Assembly: GCA_900542825.1 (NCBI GenBank)
Contig: UQOY01000017.1
Span: 1-31,631, forward strand
Reading direction: 5' to 3'
Length of the DNA: 31,631 nucleotides
From: an uncultured Collinsella sp.
Lineage (GTDB): Bacteria > Actinomycetota > Coriobacteriia > Coriobacteriales > Coriobacteriaceae
The position numbers and the translations under genes were made by a program. Shown piece after piece: positions 7,864 through 14,255 of this stretch (position 1 is its first letter; the number at the start of each line of letters is the position of its first letter). The notes beneath the pieces were generated by a model that had not been told where the DNA came from, did not search any database, and worked only from the letters and a program-made list of their open reading frames with translations.

Positions 7864-8226
7864 TTACTCCTTGGGGAAAACGAGACCGTCGATGCAAACG
7901 TCAACGCGCTCGACCTCGACGCCCACCTGGGCATCGATGGCGGCGACCACGGCGGCGCGAACGGCCTCGGCGAGTTTCTTGAACGGATAGCCAAAGAACA
8001 CCACGACGCGCACGGTAAGTGCGAGCTTGTCGCCGATGACCTCGGCCTCGACCGCCGGCTCGGAAGCCGGGGCCTTGGACGAAAACATCATGGAGACAAG
8101 GTTGGTGGCAAGGTCCTTGACGCCCACGGAGGCGATGCCCTCGACATCCGTGACGGCGCGCGAGACGATAGCGGTCAGAACATCGGGCGAAATGCCGATG
8201 CCGTCAATCTTGATTTCCTGGGGCAT
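7864..8226 (-). CDS. Asp23/Gls24 family envelope stress protein
   Basis: This 120-residue protein belongs to the Asp23/Gls24 (DUF322) family: it has the N-terminal segment ISPDVLTAIVSRAVTDVEGIASV and a C-terminal alternating hydrophobic region. The family includes membrane-associated, cell-wall stress-linked proteins. The start is supported by AGGAGG four bases upstream. It lies between efp and nusB, as the yqhY gene does in Bacillus. Its last codons carry the nusB ribosome binding site. The molecular function is not established for the family. Confidence 0.9.
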   Translation of the reverse strand: MPQEIKIDGIGISPDVLTAIVSRAVTDVEGIASVGVKDLATNLVSMMFSSKAPASEPAVEAEVIGDKLALTVRVVVFFGYPFKKLAEAVRAAVVAAIDAQVGVEVERVDVCIDGLVFPKE

Positions 8227-8250
8227 GAGTCCTCCTAGAAGAGTTGGTTG

Positions 8251-8814
8251 CTAGACGCGGGAGACGAACTTGCCGTCGCGGGTGTCAACCTTGATGACCT
8301 CGCCCTCGTTGAGGTACATGGGGACCTGGATGACGGCGCCGGTGTCGATGGTGGCAGGCTTGGTGGAACCCTGGACGGTGTCGCCCTTGAAGCCCGGGTC
8401 GGTCTGGACGATGGTGGTCTCGATGAACATCGGCGGGGTCACGCCCATGAGCTCGTCATCGGCGAAGAGCAGCTGGCAGGTGTCGTTCTCGCGCAGCCAC
8501 TTGGAGTTCTCGCCCACCATGTCCTCGGGAACAGGAACCTGCTCGTAGGACTCATTGTCCATGAAGATGTAGTCGGCGCCGTCGTTGTAGAGGTACTGGA
8601 ACTCACGGGTGGTAAGCATGACGCTCTCGAACTTGGTACCGGCGTTGCAGGTGTTCTCGACGACGCGGCCGCTCTTGATATCGCGGGTCTTGTAGCGCAC
8701 AAACGCGCCGCCCTTACCCGGCTTGACATGCTGGAACTCGACGATGGTGTAGACCTTGTCCTTGATGCGGAGACCGAGGCCATTCTTGAAGTCGGCGGTA
8801 GAGATAGTAGGCAT
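8251..8814 (-). CDS. efp: Translation elongation factor P
   Basis: This 187-residue factor relieves ribosome stalling at proline runs. It has the three-domain beta-barrel length and the loop HVKPGKGGA, with the tip lysine at position 34, the site modified in some bacteria. No modification gene (epmA, epmB or similar) is in the window. The start at 8814 is set by AAAGG five bases upstream; an extension to 8847 is unsupported. It opens the operon efp-asp23-nusB-xseB-tlyA-nadK-recN, with a TATAAT element upstream. Confidence 0.96.
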   Translation of the reverse strand: MPTISTADFKNGLGLRIKDKVYTIVEFQHVKPGKGGAFVRYKTRDIKSGRVVENTCNAGTKFESVMLTTREFQYLYNDGADYIFMDNESYEQVPVPEDMVGENSKWLRENDTCQLLFADDELMGVTPPMFIETTIVQTDPGFKGDTVQGSTKPATIDTGAVIQVPMYLNEGEVIKVDTRDGKFVSRV

Positions 8815-8871
8815 AGCGACCTTTCTTGTTATTGGCGAGACGCACAAGCGTCCAAATTACATACGAGCGAA

Positions 8872-8877
8872 ATTATA
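8872..8877 (-). promoter_or_regulatory. -10 element of the efp operon promoter
   Basis: A perfect TATAAT on the minus strand lies about 57 bases before the efp start and downstream of the pepP terminator. The hexamer 17 bases upstream (GCCGCA) is a poor -35, so strength may depend on the -10. It gives the efp operon its own promoter. Confidence 0.6.
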
Positions 8878-8908
8878 CACTTGCAGACGGCAGCTGCGGC
8901 GAGCGCAT

Positions 8909-8951
8909 AAAAAGAGAACGCGGGGCGCCCGAATCATTTCGGACGCCCCGC
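8909..8951 (-). terminator. Rho-independent terminator of pepP
   Basis: A 14-bp GC-rich stem with one mismatch (8920-8933 with 8938-8951) and a 4-base loop is followed on the minus strand by a T-rich stretch ending in five T residues. It lies 46 bases after the pepP stop. Confidence 0.8.
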
Positions 8952-8997
8952 CTCCAAAGTGGACTTTTGGGACATGCCCAAAATCTACCGGAGTGGA

Positions 8998-10128
8998 TTA
9001 GCAATCGATAACGTGCAGGTCGTGCGGGGTCTTGGTGAAGGGCTCATAGCCGTTCTCGGTGACGACGCCGTAGTCCTCCAGGCGCACGCCGCCCACGCCG
9101 GGCAGGTAGACGCCGGGCTCCATGGTGATAACCGAGCCGACCTCGATGATGTTCTTGCTGCGGTTGAAGTTGGGCAGCTCGTGGATGTCGATACCGACAC
9201 CATGGCCCAGACCATGGTTGTAGTAATCGCCATAGCCGGCATCGCCGATGATCTTCTTGGAAAGCTTAAAAATGTCGTTGCCCTCGACGTCCGGATGGAT
9301 AGCGGCGACGCACTCCTCGTGGGTGCGGCGCACGAGCGCGTACAGGTCGAGCTGCTCCTGGGTGGGCTCACCCATCACGACCGTGCGCGTCATGTCGGAA
9401 CGGTAATCGCAGTAGCCCGCGCCGTAATCCATCAGGACAAAGTCGCCCTTCTCGATCACGCGGTCGCTCGGGACGGCATGCGGGTTGGCGGTGTTGGGAC
9501 CGCTCGCGACGATGGAGCCAAAGGCCAGGCTGTCGGCACCGTTGGCGAACATAAAGTTCTCGAGCTCGTTGCGAACCTGCTTCTCGGTCATACCGGGCTT
9601 AATAAAGCCGAGCATGTGCTGGAAGGCGGCATCGGTGATCGACTGCGCATGGCGCATGAGCTCGATCTCCTCGGCATCCTTGATGGCGCGCATCTTGCGG
9701 ATGTCATCGTGCATCAGCGGCAACATGCAGGCGACGGAGCGGTCCTCCAGACCACGCTGAATGCCCTGGTAGAAGTTAATCTGCATGTCGTCCTCGACGG
9801 CGCAGACACGGCACTTGTTGGCCGCAATCTTGCCGGCGACCCAGCCGGGGATGGTGCCCTCGTCCATGTCGTAGACCCAGGGGCTGCCAGCGGGCGTGTT
9901 CTCCTCAAAGCTGTTGAGATAGCGCGAGTCGGTGTGGAACAAGCACTGATCGGCCGTAATAAACGCGGCGTGCGGGAACTCGAAGGTGTAGTCGAAGACG
10001 CCCTTCACGCCCGTGAGCCAACGGAGGTTGGCCTCGTCGCGCACGACTATGGCGTCGTAGCCGCGCTCGGCCATCAGGGCACGGACACGCTCGATACGGC
10101 CGGCAGGACCGGCAGCAAACTCAGACAT
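8998..10128 (-). CDS. Xaa-Pro aminopeptidase, M24B family
   Basis: This 376-residue cytoplasmic peptidase releases residues N-terminal to proline. A creatinase-like N-terminal domain (about 10-145) precedes the pita-bread catalytic domain. The five metal ligands are visible: Asp234 and Asp245 (MDYGAGYCDYRSD), His309 (GLGHG), Glu337 (TMEPG) and Glu351 (RLEDYG). The start at 10128 has AAAGGA six bases upstream; the frame extending to 10254 runs through a hairpin region without a start signal. It lies just upstream of efp, as in many Gram-positive genomes, but a terminator separates them. PepP and PepQ cannot be told apart safely. Confidence 0.92.
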   Translation of the reverse strand: MSEFAAGPAGRIERVRALMAERGYDAIVVRDEANLRWLTGVKGVFDYTFEFPHAAFITADQCLFHTDSRYLNSFEENTPAGSPWVYDMDEGTIPGWVAGKIAANKCRVCAVEDDMQINFYQGIQRGLEDRSVACMLPLMHDDIRKMRAIKDAEEIELMRHAQSITDAAFQHMLGFIKPGMTEKQVRNELENFMFANGADSLAFGSIVASGPNTANPHAVPSDRVIEKGDFVLMDYGAGYCDYRSDMTRTVVMGEPTQEQLDLYALVRRTHEECVAAIHPDVEGNDIFKLSKKIIGDAGYGDYYNHGLGHGVGIDIHELPNFNRSKNIIEVGSVITMEPGVYLPGVGGVRLEDYGVVTENGYEPFTKTPHDLHVIDC

Positions 10129-10160
10129 GCAGATTCCTTTCTTGTTGTCCTCATAAAAGC

Positions 10161-10223
10161 GGGACGGGCCTCGATCGAAAGGCGGATTCGCACGCGATCC
10201 GCAACCGATTGAAAACCCGTCCC
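10161..10223 (-). terminator. Nested hairpin: aroB-like operon terminator or pepP leader
   Basis: GGGACGGG (10161-10168) pairs with CCCGTCCC (10216-10223), enclosing a second hairpin with GCGGAT/ATCCGC arms. On the minus strand the outer stem is followed by GCTTTTATG, a weak T-run. It lies 36 bases after the aroB-like stop and 32 bases before the pepP start. Since a possible pepP promoter lies just before it, the same structure may be the folded leader of pepP. Confidence 0.55.
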
Positions 10224-10225
10224 TC

Positions 10226-10254
10226 AAAATGATACGAAAAACGATGGATGTCAA
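10226..10254 (-). promoter_or_regulatory. Candidate pepP promoter
   Basis: On the minus strand a perfect -35 TTGACA (10249-10254) is followed after 17 bases by CATTTT (10226-10231); a better-looking TATCAT (10229-10234) is only 14 bases away. A transcript would start about 10219, within the base of the hairpin at 10161-10223. Confidence 0.45.
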
Positions 10255-10259
10255 TAAAG

Positions 10260-11369
10260 TTAGAGAAGTTCCTTGCGAGAAGCCAAATACGCGTGCGCAT
10301 GGCGCTCGAGCACATCGTCGTCCACGGCGTTAAGACGGATGGCGCCAAGTGCCGCGGGCAGCGGCAGCATGCTGCGATTCGAGCGAGCGAACTGCTGCCT
10401 GCGGAACTCCTCGATAAACGCGTTGGGCTCCAGGTCGAAGGCAAGTTCCTCGATGCCAAAGTCCTCCAGGCAGTCATCGACCTCAAACACATAGTCGATA
10501 TCAAAGTCGCAGGCATCATGTGCTAGGCGCGCCTCAAAGCGCATACCCTCGGAAAGGAGCTGGTATGCGGAGACGTGTGCCACGGCATCACCCAGGCAGG
10601 CGCGAAGGGTGCGCTCCCCCGTCTTGCCAAAATCGAGCGCATGGCGAGCGCTCGGGTTCGTGGCCATGAGCACGTCTTTGCGCGCGGTCTGGGACCACTG
10701 CACGGCATTGACGAGCGCGACCTCCTCGCCGGCAAGAATCTCGGGGACGGTCTCGATAAACTGATTCCAGCGCGACTTGCTGCTGGAAAGCATGGTGCCC
10801 ACGAGAATGGCATACCCACGCTTGAGCTCCTCCGTGTCGGCCTCGCGAACAAGGTCGAGGTTGCACACGACCAGTCCGGGCTCGGGACGAAGCGCGATGG
10901 CAGGAAGCGCATTGCTCGCAGAGGCAACCAACGGCTCCATCGTCGTAGCGACCGTGAGCATAGCGTCGAAGGTCGTCGGCAGAAGTGCACACTCGGTACG
11001 ACCGCACCACTGGTTGGCGCACCAGCAAACAACCGAGCAGGATGCGGCATCGCCAACGGCAACAACCAGGTCATCGCAGGTAATACCGTTAGCCGACAGT
11101 GCGCCAAAGACAGCATCGGCGTCAGCCAAGGTCGCGCCATCAGGCGAAACCTCGAGAGACAGCTGCGAGACGGCAAAGCCCGCATCGACCAGTGCATGAT
11201 CGACGACCTCACCAAAGCGCTCAGACACGGCTGCATTCCAAACAACCATCGCACGCTTGGGCTTGCCCACAGCAGAGGCAAACATGCGCGACAGCTCCTC
11301 ATACGCGCCAAGCCCGACACGAACATCGACGCTGCGGTTTTGGAAATTGATGAGTTGACGGCGAATCAT
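10260..11369 (-). CDS. Divergent 3-dehydroquinate synthase-like protein, probably non-catalytic
   Basis: This 369-residue protein has the length and layout of AroB and directly follows aroK (4-base ATGA overlap), but its key motifs are eroded. The family GGGVxGDLxGF segment reads AVGDAASCSVVCWCA (104-118). After PTTFDAML (131-138), the VDSSVGGK substrate segment is absent. The metal-ligand Glu motif (GxAExxK) reads GYAILVG (185-191), the GHTxGH motif reads GKTGER (248-253), and HGEAVA reads LGDAVA (259-264). All three expected metal ligands are therefore replaced. Five cysteines cluster at 111-127. It could be a pseudoenzyme, a regulator of the pathway, or have a new activity. The reading frame is intact, so it is not simple decay. 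The alignment was made by eye. Confidence 0.7.
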   Translation of the reverse strand: MIRRQLINFQNRSVDVRVGLGAYEELSRMFASAVGKPKRAMVVWNAAVSERFGEVVDHALVDAGFAVSQLSLEVSPDGATLADADAVFGALSANGITCDDLVVAVGDAASCSVVCWCANQWCGRTECALLPTTFDAMLTVATTMEPLVASASNALPAIALRPEPGLVVCNLDLVREADTEELKRGYAILVGTMLSSSKSRWNQFIETVPEILAGEEVALVNAVQWSQTARKDVLMATNPSARHALDFGKTGERTLRACLGDAVAHVSAYQLLSEGMRFEARLAHDACDFDIDYVFEVDDCLEDFGIEELAFDLEPNAFIEEFRRQQFARSNRSMLPLPAALGAIRLNAVDDDVLERHAHAYLASRKELL

Positions 11370-11899
11370 AGCAATCCACGCTCCAAAAGCATCTCGGCAC
11401 AAAGGTACGAAACATCCTCAAAGGACTTATTGCGGATATCGAGGGTAAGATCGGCGGCTTGGCGATACAGCGGACGTCGATGCTCGAACAGGCGCGCCGC
11501 ATGCTCAGGCGAGCGGAAATCGGGGCGCGTGTCGGAGCGGCGGATCTGGCGCATCGAATCCTCAAAATCGCCCTCGAGGTACACGCAGGTACCCATCTGG
11601 TGCATGAGCTCGATATTGACCGGCGTCTCGACAATGCCGCCACCGCAAGAAACCAGCAGGCTGCGCTCGCTTTGGAGCGAACGGAGCGCCGAGGTTTCGA
11701 GCTCGCGAAAACGCTCCTCGCCCTCGGTTTCAAAAATCTCGGTTACCGATTTGCCGCAACGGCGCACGACCAGGCGGTCGGTATCGATAAACCGACGCTT
11801 GAACATCGTGCCCACGTTGCGCGCGAGCGTCGATTTGCCCGCACCCAAAAACCCGATAAAAAAGATATGGTCGCAGCCGTGCTTGGTGTGCTGGGACAT
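11366..11899 (-). CDS. aroK: Shikimate kinase
   Basis: This 177-residue P-loop kinase phosphorylates shikimate in aromatic amino-acid synthesis. Walker A is GFLGAGKST at 16-24, and the shikimate-binding pattern is present: DTD at 39-41, FRELE at 64-68, GGG at 86-88, and RRPLY near 141. The enzyme looks complete, unlike the degenerate AroB-like protein that follows with a 4-base overlap. It sits eight bases after yqeG. No other shikimate-pathway gene is in the window. Confidence 0.93.
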   Translation of the reverse strand: MSQHTKHGCDHIFFIGFLGAGKSTLARNVGTMFKRRFIDTDRLVVRRCGKSVTEIFETEGEERFRELETSALRSLQSERSLLVSCGGGIVETPVNIELMHQMGTCVYLEGDFEDSMRQIRRSDTRPDFRSPEHAARLFEHRRPLYRQAADLTLDIRNKSFEDVSYLCAEMLLERGLL

Positions 11900-11907
11900 G
11901 ACGAAAC

Positions 11908-12405
11908 CTATTCCTCGCAGGGAAGGTCGCGCAGGGCCCGGCGCTCAAAGATACGGAAGATCTGCGTATACCACAGGTCCTGCGTGGCCTGCGGCTTTAC
12001 CAAGATCGTGTCGACGCCGGCAAAGTTGCCGCTCCACACGTCGGTGTACAGCTGGTCACCGATCAGCACGGCCTCATCGGCCGTGGCGCCCAAGCGCTTA
12101 AGACCGGCCTTGAGAGCAAACGGCGCGGGCTTCATGGCATGGCTGATGGCCTCGAGCCCCAGCTCGCGTGCGGAGCTCATAACCTGGTCGCGATGCCAGT
12201 TGTTCGACACCATGCACAGCTTAAAGCCCTTGGCACGAGCGGCGTCGAGCCAGGCCGAGACGGCAGCGGGAACCTGCTCGGTATCACGCGGCACCAGGGT
12301 GTTATCGCGGTCGAGCAAAATGGCGCGCTTGCCATCGGCCCACAGGGTATCGAGGTCGATGCGGTCGACCGAGGCAACATATCGTTTGGGGCTGAAAATC
12401 CTCAT
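11908..12405 (-). CDS. YqeG family HAD phosphatase
   Basis: This 165-residue protein has the HAD motifs in order: DRDNT (32-36), SNN (67-69), Lys92 in KPAPFAL, and GDQLYTD (116-122). This is the YqeG type, a HAD-IIIA phosphatase without a clear physiological substrate; a relative of phosphatidylglycerophosphatase (GEP4) is one suggestion for the family. The ATG at 12405 comes two bases after the mltG stop. An upstream in-frame TTG at 12417 would overlap mltG and is less likely. It is part of the alaS-to-aroB-like operon. Confidence 0.88.
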   Translation of the reverse strand: MRIFSPKRYVASVDRIDLDTLWADGKRAILLDRDNTLVPRDTEQVPAAVSAWLDAARAKGFKLCMVSNNWHRDQVMSSARELGLEAISHAMKPAPFALKAGLKRLGATADEAVLIGDQLYTDVWSGNFAGVDTILVKPQATQDLWYTQIFRIFERRALRDLPCEE

Positions 12406-12407
12406 GG

Positions 12408-13817
12408 TTAATTCCAAGACTGTTGGTGCTCTTCGTAGGTCTGAGAGAAATACTCCTCGTCCTGCGTAATGTAGAAATACAGGTCATCGGAGTCGGTAGG
12501 CTCAAGGGTTGCCTTGAGCGCCTCAAGCGACGGAGAGCAGATGGGCGTGGGCGGCAGCCCTTCATGCTTATAGGTGTTGTACGGACTATCGCTCTGCAGG
12601 TCGTCGGCGGTAACCTCGCCGCCGGTGACATACATCATGGTCGCATCGCTATTGAGGTAGCGCAGACCGTCGAGCTTGCCGGCAAGACGGTTATAAAACA
12701 CCGAGGCCACATGCGCACGCTGCTCGGCGTTGAGACCCTCGCGCTCAACGATGGAAGCGAGATTGATGATGTCGTAATCGGACATCTCCACGCCGTAGCG
12801 CTCCTTGATCTTGGCCTCGCAACCGGCAAAATCGAGCGATTTGTACTCGGTGTTGAACTGATCGAGCATGGCGCGGATGACGTCGTCGGCACTCGGGTCC
12901 TTGCCCAGCGAATAGGTCTTGGGGAACAGGAAGCCCTCGAGCGAATCATTCGCAGCGCCTTTGAGGAACGAATAGTCGTTCACATAATTGCTGGCCTTCG
13001 CCTGGTTGAGGAAGTCCTCTTTGGAGATGCTGTCGTACGCCTGGGCCACACGGTCGGCAACCTGGTCGACCGTCAGGCCCTCTGGGATTGTCAGTGCATC
13101 GGAGCCGGCATTGGGCCCCTCCATGAGCTGCTGGACGACCTTGGTCGCATCCATCAGCGTCGTGAACGAGTAGGTGCCAGGCTTAAGCGACATGTCCGCG
13201 TTGAGCTTTTTGACCGCCGCGTAGTAATCCTTGGGATTCTCGACAATATGGTGCTCGGAGAGAATCGAGGCGATGGCGTCGCCCGAGGCGCCCTCGGGAA
13301 TCGTAACGGTAACCTGCTGGCCAGCGGTGACGCTTGCGTCCTCCCCGCCAAGCAGGCCCTTGACGGCCGGTACAGCGAAGAAGGCGATAACAGCGAGAAC
13401 GATCACCGCAACCACAACGCCGATAATCATAGGCACCGGCGAGCTTTTCTTTTGGGCCCCGCGCCGAGCACGCGTGTTATAGCTCGAACGCGCGGCCGGA
13501 GCCACGCCATGCGTGCCGCGAGCGTGATGCGCGTGCGATTGAGGGGCCTGCGCGCGCTGGGTGGGTGCCTGTTGCTTAAAGCGGGCGCCGCCTGCGGGCT
13601 GGTCTGCATGCGCAGAGGGCTGCTGGGCGGGACGACGAACAGGTTGCTGACCTGGACGCTGAGTGGGCTGCACGGGGCGGGAGGAAGGCTGCGCCGAACG
13701 TGCAGCGGGTTGGACCGCGCGCTGGGTCGGCTGCATCGGACGCTGACCGGACGGTACAGGGCGCGGCGCAGACTGTCGTGTACGATTCGTCTGGCGCGGA
13801 TCGAAAGCGCTAGACAT
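12408..13817 (-). CDS. mltG: Endolytic murein transglycosylase MltG with long N-terminal tail
   Basis: MltG cuts nascent glycan strands at the membrane. The 469-residue protein begins with about 125 residues rich in Pro, Gln, Arg and Ala, including repeated PTQR units. It is followed by one transmembrane segment (about 129-151) and an extracellular YceG domain. The catalytic Glu is 358 (ASIVEREG), with EGFLFPKTY at 294-302 and LNSDATMMY at 388-396. The start has GAGGAGG six bases upstream and overlaps ruvX by eight bases. The alaS-ruvX-mltG order is common in Gram-positive bacteria. The tail is likely cytoplasmic and disordered, with no visible domain. Confidence 0.95.
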   Translation of the reverse strand: MSSAFDPRQTNRTRQSAPRPVPSGQRPMQPTQRAVQPAARSAQPSSRPVQPTQRPGQQPVRRPAQQPSAHADQPAGGARFKQQAPTQRAQAPQSHAHHARGTHGVAPAARSSYNTRARRGAQKKSSPVPMIIGVVVAVIVLAVIAFFAVPAVKGLLGGEDASVTAGQQVTVTIPEGASGDAIASILSEHHIVENPKDYYAAVKKLNADMSLKPGTYSFTTLMDATKVVQQLMEGPNAGSDALTIPEGLTVDQVADRVAQAYDSISKEDFLNQAKASNYVNDYSFLKGAANDSLEGFLFPKTYSLGKDPSADDVIRAMLDQFNTEYKSLDFAGCEAKIKERYGVEMSDYDIINLASIVEREGLNAEQRAHVASVFYNRLAGKLDGLRYLNSDATMMYVTGGEVTADDLQSDSPYNTYKHEGLPPTPICSPSLEALKATLEPTDSDDLYFYITQDEEYFSQTYEEHQQSWN

Positions 13818-14238
13818 GCGAAACCTCCTCGTTTTTGCGATCGAGCCATGTCTGCAAAAACAGGCTGGCGGCGATCATGTCGATCTTACCCCTCATCTGC
13901 TTTTCGTTGAGCCCCTGTTCGCGCAGGATACGCTTGGCCTCTTGCGAAGACAGGCGCTCGTCCTCAAACTCCAGCGGAAGATCGAGCTCGTCGGCGATCT
14001 TTTGCGCCACGGCGGCAACGCGCTCGGCCTGGGGGCCGGGCTCACCGGCCATGGTCAAGGGCCGTCCGCTTACCAGGATGTCGGGCTCATAGTCCTCGAC
14101 CAGGTAACGGAACGTCTTGGCCATACCGGTGACCTCGGCGGCCGGGAGCACCTTGACGGGCATCGCCATCTTGCCATCACGGCTTGAGACGGCGATGCCG
14201 ATCCTGGTCTCCCCTATGTCCAGCGCGAGCGCGACCAC
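13810..14238 (-). CDS. ruvX: RuvX/YqgF family nuclease (GTG start)
   Basis: This 142-residue RNase H-fold protein (YqgF) acts in pre-16S rRNA 5' processing in some bacteria and is also proposed to be a Holliday junction resolvase. The acidic active-site positions are visible: Asp7 in LDIGETRIGIA, Glu in EDERLSS, and Asp in KIDMIAASL. The start is GTG at 14238, 17 bases after the alaS stop. The ribosome binding site is weak, so translation may depend on alaS. It overlaps mltG by eight bases. Confidence 0.93.
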   Translation of the reverse strand: MVALALDIGETRIGIAVSSRDGKMAMPVKVLPAAEVTGMAKTFRYLVEDYEPDILVSGRPLTMAGEPGPQAERVAAVAQKIADELDLPLEFEDERLSSQEAKRILREQGLNEKQMRGKIDMIAASLFLQTWLDRKNEEVSHV

Positions 14239-14255
14239 AGCGACTACTTAGGTTC

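Noticed and set aside
10575..12101. 508-codon plus-strand frame across aroK and the aroB-like gene
   Set aside because: It overlaps two coupled minus-strand genes and shows no motif, only shadow composition.
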